Shown: positions 1-8,648 of the stretch, piece by piece
Layout of the letters: each line of letters starts with the position of its first letter
How positions within the stretch are numbered: the first letter of the stretch is position 1
Origin: Variovorax fucosicus
Lineage (GTDB): Bacteria; Pseudomonadota; Gammaproteobacteria; Burkholderiales; Burkholderiaceae_C
NCBI RefSeq assembly: GCF_030316825.1
Contig: NZ_JASZYU010000002.1
Coordinates: 124,001 to 188,000 of the forward strand
Direction: 5' to 3'
DNA length: 64,000 bases
Notes under the pieces: generated by a model
Told to the model about the DNA's origin: nothing
Database searches by the model: none
What the model saw: the letters and a program-made list of their open reading frames with translations, nothing else
Position numbers and translations under genes: made by a program

Positions 1-822
1 TCCGATTCACCCACGCACCACGTGACCGCAGATCGTCGCATCAGGCCCTTTCGTGCTCCGGAACCTGGGGAGCTGTACGCCTACGGGCAGCGGTCATTCA
101 AGCGTATTCACGAGTTGGCGCATGCTCAGAATTTGACCTTGATCAAGAACGCTGCCGCCCTCGTGCTGGCCCGCAGTGATCGGCCCTCGGTCATCGTCAG
201 CGCAGAAGGCGGCGACTTCCTCGAGGGAAAGACGGACCGCGTAGATGAGGCGTACGACCACTGGGCGTTGCGGCATCTTCAGTTGGTGCACTATCGCGTC
301 AACGCACTTGGCGACATCCAGACTGAACCGACGGTGCACGGCGGCCTGACCGACTTTGGCGCGGAAGTCATCAAACGCTGCAACCGGTTGGGCATCGTGG
401 TGGACGTGGCGCACGGCACCTACGATCTGGTAAAGCGAGCGGCAGGTGTGACGACCAAGCCGCTGGTCCTGTCTCATACATCGCTGTCGTCGCAGCCCGG
501 ACCCCGCAGTCGTCTCGTTTCCGCAGAACACGCGCACGTGGTCGCCGATACGGGTGGTCTCGTCGGCATCTGGCCTCCCGCTAGCATCTTCCCCGACATG
601 CCCGCATTGGCTGCGGGCATGGCGAGGATGGTGGATGCGATCGGTATCGATCACGTCGGCCTTGGGAGCGACATGCGAGGCCTTGTCGGTCCGTCCGTTT
701 TCTCGTCGTACCGGGATCTCCCGCTTTTGGCGCAGGCGCTGCTCGCGCATGGCTTTCAAGTCCCGGACGTTCGAAAGCTTCTCGGCGGAAACTACGTGCG
801 CGTCTTTTCCGCAAATCTTTAG
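1..822 (+). CDS. Membrane dipeptidase (peptidase M19 family), 5' end outside window
   Basis: The reading frame is open from base 1, so this is the C-terminal ~273 residues of a longer protein. M19 enzymes are zinc amidohydrolases that cleave dipeptides or similar amides. Visible family motifs are the acidic metal-ligand stretch SAEGGDF, the histidine motifs VDVAHGTYD and LSHTS, and the late GLGSDM segment, in the expected order for renal-dipeptidase-like proteins. The end KLLGGNYVRVF is also typical. A GTG at position 22 could be read as a start, but the family has a metal-binding N-terminal part that would then be missing, so truncation by the window edge is more likely. Substrate unknown. 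Confidence 0.85.
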   Translation, partial: SDSPTHHVTADRRIRPFRAPEPGELYAYGQRSFKRIHELAHAQNLTLIKNAAALVLARSDRPSVIVSAEGGDFLEGKTDRVDEAYDHWALRHLQLVHYRVNALGDIQTEPTVHGGLTDFGAEVIKRCNRLGIVVDVAHGTYDLVKRAAGVTTKPLVLSHTSLSSQPGPRSRLVSAEHAHVVADTGGLVGIWPPASIFPDMPALAAGMARMVDAIGIDHVGLGSDMRGLVGPSVFSSYRDLPLLAQALLAHGFQVPDVRKLLGGNYVRVFSANL

Positions 823-984
823 CTTCCAGGCGAACGTCGAAGCGAACTATTGAGCCTTGTTCTCTGAACGGGTGGTCTCGGCGGTCGAGGTTGATTCGGG
901 GCGAGTGGCCGTGTCCCGGATGGCGAACGAGCAGCGACATTGATGGTGCGGCTGTGGCCGGGCGCGCAGGCCGCGCGCTGAACC

Positions 985-1878
985 TCAGGCCGCGATGAAC
1001 AGCGCCGGATCCACCATCGCGCGGTTCAGCATCACCGACCAGTGCAGGTGCGGCCCGGTCACGCGGCCGGTGGCGCCCACCGCACAGAAGCGCTCGCCGG
1101 TCTTGAGCACATCGCCCGGCTTCACGTCGACGGCGCTCAGGTGGCAGTACATGCTCAGCAGCCCGCCGCCGTGATCGAGCCACACCGTGCCGCCGTTGAA
1201 GAAATAGTCGCCGGTGTCGATCACGCGTCCCGGCAGCGGCGCCAGCACCGGTGTGCCAGTACCGGCGGCGATGTCCATGCCGCTGTGCGGATTGCGCGAC
1301 TGCCCGTTGAACACGCGCCGCAGCCCGAACGAGCTGGAGCGCCGGCCCGGCACCGGCACGCGCATGCGCAGTTCCTGCAACTGGGGCTCGGTGAAGGTGG
1401 CCATGACGGTGGCCAGGTGCGCGCGCTCGCGGTTGTAGCGCGCCTCGTCCTCGGGCGACAGATCCACCGTGCCGGGCGCCACCTTGAGGCGCTGCTCGCT
1501 GTACTGCTTGGGCGCCACCATGTAGGCGAGCTCGCGCGTTGCGCCGCCTTCGGCCTGCTGCACCGAGATGCGCGCCTCGCCGGGGGCGGTGGCCAGCGGG
1601 ATGCCGACCAGGGCCGTCCATTCGATCGCGTCGCCGAGCACTAGCAGGGGCAGCTCACCGTCGCGCGCCAGCGGCCGCGCCGCTGCAGGGCCCAGCGACA
1701 GCCGCGCGATGCCGCCCGGCACCTGCGCCGCGCGCGGCCACACGGCCGGCGGCGGCGGGGCCGGTCGAGCCTTGCCGCGCGCCAGGGGCAGCGCCAGCAG
1801 CGCCGCCGCGCCGAGCAGGGCGGAGCGGCGGTTCAGAGGGGAGGGGGGTGGGGCGAATGGGGCGCGCTGACGGGACAT
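985..1878 (-). CDS. M23 family metallopeptidase (LytM-type), exported
   Basis: 297 residues. The N-terminus has a twin-arginine-like, hydrophobic signal (NRRSALLGAAALLALPLA) followed by a proline-rich linker. The C-terminal half is a LytM/M23 domain with the zinc motif HSGMD (HxxxD) and the later HLHW, plus the characteristic GTPVLAPLPGRV and FNGGTVWLDHGGG segments. M23 enzymes cut peptidoglycan cross-bridges or act as activators of amidases; the motif residues are intact, so activity is plausible. It stands alone, divergent from the histidine kinase gene at 2019. Confidence 0.92.
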   Translation of the reverse strand: MSRQRAPFAPPPSPLNRRSALLGAAALLALPLARGKARPAPPPPAVWPRAAQVPGGIARLSLGPAAARPLARDGELPLLVLGDAIEWTALVGIPLATAPGEARISVQQAEGGATRELAYMVAPKQYSEQRLKVAPGTVDLSPEDEARYNRERAHLATVMATFTEPQLQELRMRVPVPGRRSSSFGLRRVFNGQSRNPHSGMDIAAGTGTPVLAPLPGRVIDTGDYFFNGGTVWLDHGGGLLSMYCHLSAVDVKPGDVLKTGERFCAVGATGRVTGPHLHWSVMLNRAMVDPALFIAA

Positions 1879-1958
1879 GCCACCAGTCTAGCGAGCCGCC
1901 TTCGTGCGCTAGCCGACAATAGCCGCTGTTTGCGCCTGTCGGCGCCAGGAAGAATGCC

Positions 1959-2012
1959 ATGATCACCCACCCCACCGCGGCCCCGGCGCCGCGAAGCAAC
2001 CCGCAGGCTTGA
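1959..2012 (+). other. Possible 17-codon upstream ORF before the histidine kinase gene
   Basis: ATG at 1959 has a decent ribosome binding site (AGGA) and encodes MITHPTAAPAPRSNPQA before a TGA at 2010-2012. It is in the same frame as the kinase, whose GTG start lies 6 bases after the stop. It could be a translationally coupled leader peptide, or the remains of an earlier start cut off by a nonsense change. Nothing beyond the arrangement supports expression. Confidence 0.3.
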
Positions 2013-2018
2013 GTCGGC

Positions 2019-3155
2019 GTGCGTCTTGCAGAATTCATCCTTGCCAACCGTGAAGCCATCCTGGAAGAGTGGACGGCGTTCGCCCGCACCAACCAGCCGG
2101 CGGACCGGAACCTGAGCGAACAGGCGCTGCGCGACCACGCGTCCCAGATCCTGACCGAGATCGTCGTCGACATGGGTCGGCCGAAAGAGGACGACGCGCG
2201 CCAAGGCGCGAAGGATCCCGTCGTGCCCGAAGCCAGAGGCTCGGAGGGGCCGGCGCGTGCCCACGCGAAGCAGCGCGCGCGCAACGGCTTCGAGATCAGC
2301 CAGATGGTGGCCGAGTACCGCGCCTTGCGCGCAACCATCCTGCGCCTCTGGGTCGCCAGCCACACGACGTTCTCGAGCCACGATGTCGAAGACCTGACGC
2401 GCTTCAACGAGGCCGTGGACGAGGCGCTCGCCGAGTCGCTCAAGTTCTTTCTGGTGGAGGTCGACCACGCGCGCGATCTGTTCCTTGGCGTGCTGGGGCA
2501 CGACCTGCGCGGGCCGCTCAGCATCATCGCGAGCTGCGCCCAGCTGGAGGCGCGCAGCCGGCCCGACGGCGACCCGAAGAGCAGGGCCACCATCACGCTG
2601 CGCAGCGTGGCCCACATGAAGGCGCTGCTGGACGATCTGGTCGAATACGCCCGCAATCGCCTGGGCGCCAAGGTCGCCATCCAGCCCGACACGGTCGATC
2701 TCGACAAGTTCACGCGCGAGACCATCGAAGAGATCCTCGCCATCCACCCGGAGCGCGTGATCGATCTCGACATCCGTGGCAACCTGCAGGGCCACTGGGA
2801 TGTCCACCGGCTGCACCAGGTCGTGGCCAACCTGATCTTCAATGCGCTGAAGTACGGCGAAGCCGAAAAACCGATCGCCATCACCCTGGACGGAACCGCG
2901 GCCGACGAGGTGGTGCTCGCGGTGCACAGCATCGGCGCCACGATCTCCCCCGGGGTCTTGCCCACCATCTTCGAGCCGCTGGTGCGCGACGTCGACGACG
3001 TGGCCTGGCAGGCGTCGGGCGCCAACATGGGGCTCGGCCTCTATGCCGCCCACGAAATCGTGACCGCGCATTCGGGCGTCATCAGCGTCACGTCGACCGA
3101 CGAAGACGGCACCCGCTTCGAGGTGCGGCTGCCGCGCATCAACTCTCAGGCGTAG
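2019..3155 (+). CDS. Soluble sensor histidine kinase with RsbRD-like N-terminal domain
   Basis: 378 residues, GTG start chosen because MRLAEFI...ILEEW matches the usual beginning of this kinase family. Residues 1-140 form an all-helical RsbRD/RsbU-type input domain. A HisKA segment follows with the H-box LGHDLRGPL (His161), then a HATPase region with an N-box (VVANLIFNALKYGE) and a glycine-rich GLGLYAAHEIV. There are no membrane segments, so it senses an internal signal or is controlled by a partner protein. No response regulator lies next to it, so its partner must be encoded elsewhere. The 3' end meets the convergent Lrp gene with a 10-base overlap. Confidence 0.88.
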   Translation: MRLAEFILANREAILEEWTAFARTNQPADRNLSEQALRDHASQILTEIVVDMGRPKEDDARQGAKDPVVPEARGSEGPARAHAKQRARNGFEISQMVAEYRALRATILRLWVASHTTFSSHDVEDLTRFNEAVDEALAESLKFFLVEVDHARDLFLGVLGHDLRGPLSIIASCAQLEARSRPDGDPKSRATITLRSVAHMKALLDDLVEYARNRLGAKVAIQPDTVDLDKFTRETIEEILAIHPERVIDLDIRGNLQGHWDVHRLHQVVANLIFNALKYGEAEKPIAITLDGTAADEVVLAVHSIGATISPGVLPTIFEPLVRDVDDVAWQASGANMGLGLYAAHEIVTAHSGVISVTSTDEDGTRFEVRLPRINSQA

Positions 3156-3604
3156 TCGAGCGGCAGCGCGGTGGTGTACTTGATCTGCTCCATCGCGAAG
3201 CTCGAACTCACGTCGGACAGCTCGATCTCCCGGATCAGCCGCTGGTAGACCGCGTCGTAGCCCTTGATGTCGGGGACCACCACGCGCAGCAGGTAGTCGA
3301 CATCGCCGCTCATCCGGTAGAACTCGACGATCTGCGGAATGGCCGCGACCACGGCCGTGAAGCGCTGGAACCAGCGTTCGTTGTGCTCGCTGGTGCGAAC
3401 CGACACGAAGACGGTGACGCCCACGTTCAGCTTGTCCGGATCGAGCAGCGCCACCCGCTGCCGGATGTAGCCCTCGCGCTCCAGCCGCTGGATGCGGCGC
3501 CAGCAGGGCGTGGCCGACAGGCTGACGCGCTCGCTGATCTCCTGCAGCGACGCAGCGGCATTGACTTGCAGCATTTCGAGGATGGATTTGTCGACTTTGT
3601 CCAT
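3146..3604 (-). CDS. Lrp/AsnC family transcriptional regulator
   Basis: 152 residues from ATG at 3604, the standard length for the family. The N-terminal winged helix (VDKSILEMLQVNAAASLQEISERVSLSATPCWRRIQRLEREGYI) is followed by the RAM ligand-binding domain (DVDYLLRVVVPDIKGYDAVYQRL). Frames continue upstream, but residues there do not resemble the family. Lrp-type proteins sense amino acids. The gene is divergent from the C-S lyase gene at 3753 with about 148 bases between them, a standard arrangement for a regulator and its target. It may therefore respond to a sulfur amino acid or related compound (inference). Confidence 0.93.
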   Translation of the reverse strand: MDKVDKSILEMLQVNAAASLQEISERVSLSATPCWRRIQRLEREGYIRQRVALLDPDKLNVGVTVFVSVRTSEHNERWFQRFTAVVAAIPQIVEFYRMSGDVDYLLRVVVPDIKGYDAVYQRLIREIELSDVSSSFAMEQIKYTTALPLDYA

Positions 3605-3752
3605 GAATGGCGTATTTGTTCGAAGAATCTGGAGCTGAGAGCAAGATTTTGCTACCGCAGCGCCATTCGAGGCAATTTCAGCAAAACAAACCCGGCCTTG
3701 GTTTTCTAGACTGGCTTCGTCCACAACAGCGTTTGCGCGAAAGTCCGTTGCC

Positions 3753-4925
3753 TTGACCATCTTCGAATCCGAAACCTGCCTGGTGCGTACCGGGCGCAGC
3801 TCTTCCAGCCACCACGGCATGGTCAACACGCCGGTCTTTCGCGGCTCCACCATCCTGTCGAGTTCGCTCAGCGAATGGGAGTCGCGCAAGCTGCCGGGCA
3901 ACCCGTATGCCTCTTACGGCCGCTTCGGAACGCCGACCACCCGCGCGCTCGAGACCGCCATCGCCGAGCTGGAAGGTGGCCACCAGGCCATTGTGTTTCC
4001 GTCCGGGCTGGCGGCCTGCACGCACAGCCTGCTGGCCTTTCTGAAGCCCGGCGACCACGCCTTGATCACCGACAGCGTGTACGGCCCGACCCGCGCCTTT
4101 GCGCTCACCGTGCTCCGGCGCTTCGGCATCGAGGTCGAATTCTTCGACCCGCTGGCCGGCTGCGACATCCGCCGGCAGATGCGGCCGACGACGCGTGTGG
4201 TGTTCGTCGAATCGCCAGGCTCCACCACGTTCGAGGTGCAGGACATCCCGGCCATCGCGCACGAGGCGCACAGGGTCGGTGCCTTCGTGGTGATGGACAA
4301 CACCTGGGCCAGCCCGCTCTTCTTCAAGCCGTTCGAGCACGGCGTGGACGTGTCGATCCAGGCTGCCACCAAGTACATCGTGGGCCACTCCGATGCGCTG
4401 CTCGGCGCGGTAACGGCCAACGAGCGGGCCTGGCCCCTGCTGCAGCAGACCGCCCACGATTTCGGCCAGACCGCAGGGCCCGACGACCTGTACCTGGCGC
4501 TGCGCGGCCTCCGCAGCCTCTCGGTGCGGCTGCACCGGCACTGGGAGAATGGCGTGCTGCTCGCGGAGAGCATGGCACGCCATCCGATGGTGGCGCAGGT
4601 GCTGCACCCGGCGCTGCAGGACGATCCGGGCCATGCGCTCTGGCGGCGAGACTTCAAGGGCGCGAGCGGCCTGTTCGCAGTAGCCCTGCAACCGGTAGGC
4701 CGCGCGGCATTGGGTATCTTCTTCGACAGCCTCGAATTGTTCGGCATCGGCCTGTCGTGGGGTGGCTTCGAGAGCCTGGCCCTGCCGATGGATCCGCCGA
4801 CCCGCGCGGTTCGTCCGTGGACGCATGAAGGCCCGTTGCTGCGCATCCACGCAGGGCTGGAGTCGTGCAACGATCTGATGCGCGACATGCAATCCGCGCT
4901 CGACCGGATGCAGCGGCACTGCTGA
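3753..4925 (+). CDS. metC: Cystathionine beta-lyase-like PLP enzyme (Cys/Met metabolism family)
   Basis: 390 residues, TTG start; the spacing ETCLVRTGR...HGMVNTPVF matches the family N-terminus. Cys/Met-metabolism PLP enzymes carry out beta- or gamma-elimination at C-S bonds. Family hallmarks are YGRFGTPTTRALE, the PLP-stacking segment DSVYGPTR, VMDNTWASP, and the Schiff-base lysine in AATKYIVGHSD (about Lys207). MetC would release homocysteine, pyruvate and ammonia from cystathionine. Sitting beside an Lrp gene and a catabolic cluster rather than other methionine genes, it may instead cleave an imported cysteine conjugate. The start is uncertain because no strong Shine-Dalgarno sequence precedes the TTG. 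Confidence 0.87.
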   Translation: MTIFESETCLVRTGRSSSSHHGMVNTPVFRGSTILSSSLSEWESRKLPGNPYASYGRFGTPTTRALETAIAELEGGHQAIVFPSGLAACTHSLLAFLKPGDHALITDSVYGPTRAFALTVLRRFGIEVEFFDPLAGCDIRRQMRPTTRVVFVESPGSTTFEVQDIPAIAHEAHRVGAFVVMDNTWASPLFFKPFEHGVDVSIQAATKYIVGHSDALLGAVTANERAWPLLQQTAHDFGQTAGPDDLYLALRGLRSLSVRLHRHWENGVLLAESMARHPMVAQVLHPALQDDPGHALWRRDFKGASGLFAVALQPVGRAALGIFFDSLELFGIGLSWGGFESLALPMDPPTRAVRPWTHEGPLLRIHAGLESCNDLMRDMQSALDRMQRHC

Positions 4926-4990
4926 AGCGCCGCGGCCCGCGCACGGACATTGCGTCGCCCGGTTATTCCTTCAACTTTCAGAGAGTCCAG

Positions 4991-5995
4991 ATGAACGCCT
5001 TTCGCCACCCCTGCCAGCGCGCCGCACTGTGCCTGGCATTTGCCGCTTCGCTCGTCGTGCCGGCCCTGCCGGCCGCGGCCGAAGAGTGGCCGACCAAGCC
5101 GGTCACGATGATCATGGGCTTCCCGGCCGGCTCCGGCGTGGACGTCGTCGCCCGTGCCATCCAGGAGCCGCTCGGCAAGCAGTTGGGGCAGCCCGTCGTC
5201 ATCGACTACAAGTCCGGCGCCGCCGGCAACATCGCCAGCGAGTACGTGGCCAACTCGAAGCCGGACGGCTACACCCTCGTCTTCGGCACGGCCGCGACGC
5301 ACGGCAGCAATGCCGCGCTCTACAAGAAGCTGCCGTTCGACGTGGAAGCCGACTTCGTGCCGGTCGCGCCGGTGCTCGACGTCTCGAACGTGCTCATGGT
5401 GAATCCCGAGGTCATCGACGCGAAGACGCTGAAGGAGTTCGTCGACCTGGTCAAGGCCAACCCCGGCAAGTACAACTACGCCTCCACCGGCAACGGTGCC
5501 GGCACACACATGGCCTTTGCCGAGTTCAATTCGCGGCTGGGCCTCAACATGATCCACGTGCCCTACAAGGGCGGGCCGGAGGCCATCCTGTCGGTGGTGC
5601 GCGGCGAGACCTGCTGCATCATGAACCAGGTGCAGACGGCGCTGCCGCAGCTCAAGGCCGGCAAGGTGCGGCTGCTGGGCGTGACCACCGTCAAGCCGGT
5701 TCCGGCCGTGAGCGATGTGCCGACCATCGCATCGAGCGGGCTGCCAGGCACCAAGGGCTTCGACAGCGCCATCTGGTTCGCCGTGTTTGCGCCCAAGGGA
5801 ACCGACCCGGCCATCGTCAACAAGCTCAACGCCGCTATCCGCACGGTGATGGAGCAGCCCGAGCTGCGGGCCAAATTCGAAAGCCAGGGCAACACCGTGC
5901 GCATCGAAACCCCGGCGCAGTTCAAGCAGACCGTGCATGCCAACCGGCTGAAGTGGGCAGAGGTTGCCAAGACTGCCAACATCAGCCTGGACTGA
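4991..5995 (+). CDS. Bug family tripartite tricarboxylate transporter substrate-binding protein
   Basis: 334 residues starting at ATG 4991. A clear Sec signal (CLAFAASLVVPALPAAA) precedes the mature start EEWPTKPVTMIMGFPAGSGVDVVAR. The Bug fold is marked by GAAGNIASEYVANSKPDGYTLVFG, YASTGNGAGTHM and VPYKGGPEAI. These periplasmic proteins capture carboxylates, amides or other small organic molecules; many lack a dedicated TctAB permease nearby, as here. It lies between the C-S lyase and the flavin monooxygenase, only 16 bases before the latter, so it probably serves uptake or sensing of that pathway's substrate. Confidence 0.93.
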   Translation: MNAFRHPCQRAALCLAFAASLVVPALPAAAEEWPTKPVTMIMGFPAGSGVDVVARAIQEPLGKQLGQPVVIDYKSGAAGNIASEYVANSKPDGYTLVFGTAATHGSNAALYKKLPFDVEADFVPVAPVLDVSNVLMVNPEVIDAKTLKEFVDLVKANPGKYNYASTGNGAGTHMAFAEFNSRLGLNMIHVPYKGGPEAILSVVRGETCCIMNQVQTALPQLKAGKVRLLGVTTVKPVPAVSDVPTIASSGLPGTKGFDSAIWFAVFAPKGTDPAIVNKLNAAIRTVMEQPELRAKFESQGNTVRIETPAQFKQTVHANRLKWAEVAKTANISLD

Positions 5996-6011
5996 ACCCA
6001 CCATCCTCCCC

Positions 6012-7487
6012 ATGAAACCCGATCCTTCTTTCCTCTCATCGCCCGACGGTCTGGCCGCGCTCGAACGGCGCCTTGCCAAAGACCTCGAATGGCTCGGCTG
6101 GCCGGCACGCGACTGGATGCCGCCGTGCCTGCATGCCGGTGAAGCGGTGCTCGACGTGGCGATCATCGGCGGCGGCCAGGCCGGCCTGGCCGCCGCCGTC
6201 GGCCTCGCGCAGCTGGGTATCCGCGCCGTGGTGTTCGACCGTGCAAGCGCCGGCTTCGAAGGCCCCTGGGCCACCACCGCGCGCATGGAGACGCTGCGCT
6301 CGCCCAAGGAACTCACCGGCCCGGCCATGGGCCTGCCGGCACTCACGTTCCGCGCCTGGTTCGAGGCGCAGTTCGGGCTGGACGCCTGGACGGCGATGGA
6401 CAAGATCCCGCGGCTGCAATGGATGGACTACCTGCGCTGGTACCGGCGCGTGATGGCGGTGGACGTGCGCAACGACACGCAGGTGGTCGCCATCCATCCG
6501 CGTGCCGACGCGCTGGTTGGCCTCGACCTGCAGACGCCCGATGGCGCCCGCAGCGTGCTGGCGCGCCGCGTCGTGCTGGCCACCGGCCGCGACGGCCTGG
6601 GCGGCCCGACGGTGCCGGCCTTCGTGCGCGGGCTGCCGCGGGGCAAGTGGGCCCACTCCTCGGACGAGATGGATTACGACAGCCTCGCCGGCCTGCGCGT
6701 CGGCGTGATCGGTGCCGGTTCGTCGTCGATGGACAGCGCCGCCACGGCGCTGGAAGCCGGCGCGCGCAGCGTCGACCTGCTGATCCGGCGCGACGACCTG
6801 CCGCGCGTCAACAAGGGCAAGGGCGCCGGCGTGCCGGGCCTCACGCAGGGCCACTACGACCTGCCCGACGAATTCAAGTGGCGCGTGCGCCATTACATCA
6901 ACGTCGCGAACGTGCCGCCTCCGCGCGGCAGTACCCAGCGTGTTTCGAGCCACGCCAACGTGCGCTTCAATTTCGGCTGCCCGATCCGCGGCGTCGAGAT
7001 GGTGGGCGACGCGCTGGCCATCTCGACGCCCAGGGGCGATTTCGAGGTCGACTTCCTGATCGTCGCCACCGGTTTTCGCATCGACTGGTTCAGCCGGCCC
7101 GAGTTCGCGGCCATCGCGCCGCACATCCGCGCCTGGAAAGACCGGTTCGTGCCCGCGCCGGGCAACGAAGACGAAGAACTGGCCGACTCGCCCGACCTGG
7201 GGCCGGCCTTCGAGTTGCAGGAAAAATCCGCCGGCGCATGCCCGGGGCTCGACCGCATCCACTGCTTCTGCTACCCGGCCGCCTTGTCGCATGGCACCGT
7301 GTCGGGCGACATCCCGGCCATCAGCGATGGCGCAAAGCGCCTGGCAAGCGGCCTGGCCAGCCTGTTCTACCGCGAGGACTTCGAGCAGCATTTCGCAAAC
7401 CTCGAGGCCTACGACGAACCTGAACTGCTCGGCGACGAATGGGTGCCGGCACCACCGCCCGCTGCGCGCACCGTTTCTCTTGTTTGA
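6012..7487 (+). CDS. FAD-dependent NAD(P)-binding monooxygenase (flavin-containing monooxygenase-like)
   Basis: 491 residues from ATG 6012. The first Rossmann motif is AIIGGGQAGLAAA (Gly53-58). The second dinucleotide site is GVIGAGSSSMDSAATALEAGA, near residue 235, and VDFLIVATGF is the typical late ATG motif. This two-nucleotide layout is that of class B flavin monooxygenases, which oxidise N or S atoms or perform Baeyer-Villiger reactions. The canonical FMO fingerprint FxGxxxH is not obvious, so the reaction cannot be named. It is followed 22 bases later by the CMD-domain gene, suggesting one operon. Confidence 0.86.
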   Translation: MKPDPSFLSSPDGLAALERRLAKDLEWLGWPARDWMPPCLHAGEAVLDVAIIGGGQAGLAAAVGLAQLGIRAVVFDRASAGFEGPWATTARMETLRSPKELTGPAMGLPALTFRAWFEAQFGLDAWTAMDKIPRLQWMDYLRWYRRVMAVDVRNDTQVVAIHPRADALVGLDLQTPDGARSVLARRVVLATGRDGLGGPTVPAFVRGLPRGKWAHSSDEMDYDSLAGLRVGVIGAGSSSMDSAATALEAGARSVDLLIRRDDLPRVNKGKGAGVPGLTQGHYDLPDEFKWRVRHYINVANVPPPRGSTQRVSSHANVRFNFGCPIRGVEMVGDALAISTPRGDFEVDFLIVATGFRIDWFSRPEFAAIAPHIRAWKDRFVPAPGNEDEELADSPDLGPAFELQEKSAGACPGLDRIHCFCYPAALSHGTVSGDIPAISDGAKRLASGLASLFYREDFEQHFANLEAYDEPELLGDEWVPAPPPAARTVSLV

Positions 7488-7509
7488 CCACAGCCATCCA
7501 CACAACGAC

Positions 7510-8031
7510 ATGACATCTTCTGCACCGACGCCCGACGACGTGATCGACCAGGCCGTTCCGCTGGCCCCGGACCATCCCCTCTACGCACTGCGGCGCGAGC
7601 GACCCAAGGTCGTCGCCTCCACGCAGGGCAGCTACGAGGGCATGTTTTCGCCGGCGGTGCAGGGCATCTCCGTGACCGAGCGGTTGCTGGTGGCGCTGCA
7701 TGCATGCCGGCTGTCGAAGGCCGACAGCCTTGCCGCGCACTACCGCAGCCGCCTGGTGGCTGACGGTGCCGATGCCGCCCTGGTCGATGCCGTCGCCAGC
7801 GGCAACGCAACGCCGCCGGCCGATGCACGCCTGCAGACGATCCTGGGGTTCACCGCCAAGCTGATCGACCGCCCGATCGAGGGCGACCGCGCGGCGATCG
7901 ATGCGCTCTTGCGTGCCGGCCTCAGCACCCCTGCCGTCGTTGCGCTGGGCCAGCTGATCGCGTTTCTGTCGTACCAGATCCGCGTGGTTGTCGGCCTGCA
8001 GGCCATGGCCGAAGCGGGGGCAGCAGCATGA
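7510..8031 (+). CDS. CMD domain protein, resembling the Avi_7170 family
   Basis: 173 residues from ATG 7510. Helical carboxymuconolactone-decarboxylase-like protein (VIDQAVPLAPDHPLYALRRERPKVVASTQGSYEGMF...LSVTERLLVAL-type pattern). The AhpD catalytic CxxC is absent; only one cysteine (LHACRLSK) is present. I recognise the sequence pattern as the partner that regularly precedes the Avi_7169-type AhpD-like protein, and indeed the next gene starts inside this stop codon (ATGA, 4-base overlap). The two probably form a complex. Biochemical function is unknown; the cluster context suggests oxidation or detoxification around the monooxygenase. Confidence 0.82.
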   Translation: MTSSAPTPDDVIDQAVPLAPDHPLYALRRERPKVVASTQGSYEGMFSPAVQGISVTERLLVALHACRLSKADSLAAHYRSRLVADGADAALVDAVASGNATPPADARLQTILGFTAKLIDRPIEGDRAAIDALLRAGLSTPAVVALGQLIAFLSYQIRVVVGLQAMAEAGAAA

Positions 8032-8648
8032 GCGCCGTACTCGCGAGCACGCCGATCCGCAGCCACGGCTTCACCAACGAGGTGCTCGGCTGGAAGGCCT
8101 GGCTCGAGACGGTCGACCTCGCCACCGCGAGCCCGGAGCAGATCGCTGCGCTGGAAGAAATGAGCCCGCAGGCCAAGCAGTCCGCCTACTTCCTGCTGCT
8201 GGCGCACCAGCCCGAAATGCTGCTGCAGCGCTCGATTGCCTTCAACGCCATCATGTTCGCGCCCGGCGGCATGCCACGCGCCGAACGCGAGCTGGGGGCC
8301 ACGGTGGAGTCTCGCCTCAACGGCTGCGTCTACTGCGCGTCGGTTCACGCCCAGCGCTTCGAACAACTGGCCAAGCGCAACGACGTGATCGCGCAGTTGT
8401 TCGAAGACCCTCTTTCGGCCGGCACCACGCCGCGCGAGCAGGCCATCGTCAAGTTCTCGGCCGAACTCGCGCTGAAGCCCGATGCACTTTCGGCCGAACA
8501 CGTGCGCGCGCTGCGTCACGCCGGGCTGAGCGACATGGAAGTGCTCGACCTGGTGCATGCCGTGGCGCTTTTCGCATGGGCCAATCGGCTCATGCTCAAC
8601 ATGGGCGAGCCGATTTTTCCTGAAGCGGCGGCAGTGGCGGCGGCCTGA
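8028..8648 (+). CDS. Alkylhydroperoxidase (AhpD-like) domain protein, resembling the Avi_7169 family
   Basis: 206 residues, overlapping the CMD gene by 4 bases. The AhpD active-site signature is intact: Cys100 and Cys103 in NGCVYCASVH, with His107. AhpD-fold proteins reduce peroxides or act as thiol-disulfide relays. The N-terminal extension (GWKAWLETVDLATASPEQIAALEEM) is characteristic of this subfamily, which I recall only from clusters of unknown function with a CMD partner. Its stop codon directly abuts the stop of the convergent dehydrogenase gene, forming TGATCA. Confidence 0.87.
   Translation: MSAVLASTPIRSHGFTNEVLGWKAWLETVDLATASPEQIAALEEMSPQAKQSAYFLLLAHQPEMLLQRSIAFNAIMFAPGGMPRAERELGATVESRLNGCVYCASVHAQRFEQLAKRNDVIAQLFEDPLSAGTTPREQAIVKFSAELALKPDALSAEHVRALRHAGLSDMEVLDLVHAVALFAWANRLMLNMGEPIFPEAAAVAAA

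Noticed and set aside
823..984. Gap between the dipeptidase and M23 genes
   Set aside because: Searched for a small gene or terminator; GC-rich self-complementary bits are present but no convincing structure or ORF.
581..1621. Long minus-strand open frame over the dipeptidase/M23 region
   Set aside because: Composed of Arg/Ala/Gly-rich low-complexity residues, the usual shadow of real genes in GC-rich DNA; the M23 frame has domain support.
1833..3644. 603-codon minus-strand open frame opposite the histidine kinase
   Set aside because: Antisense to a clear HisKA/HATPase gene; residues are biased to Arg, Gln, His, Asp with no motifs, so it is a shadow frame.
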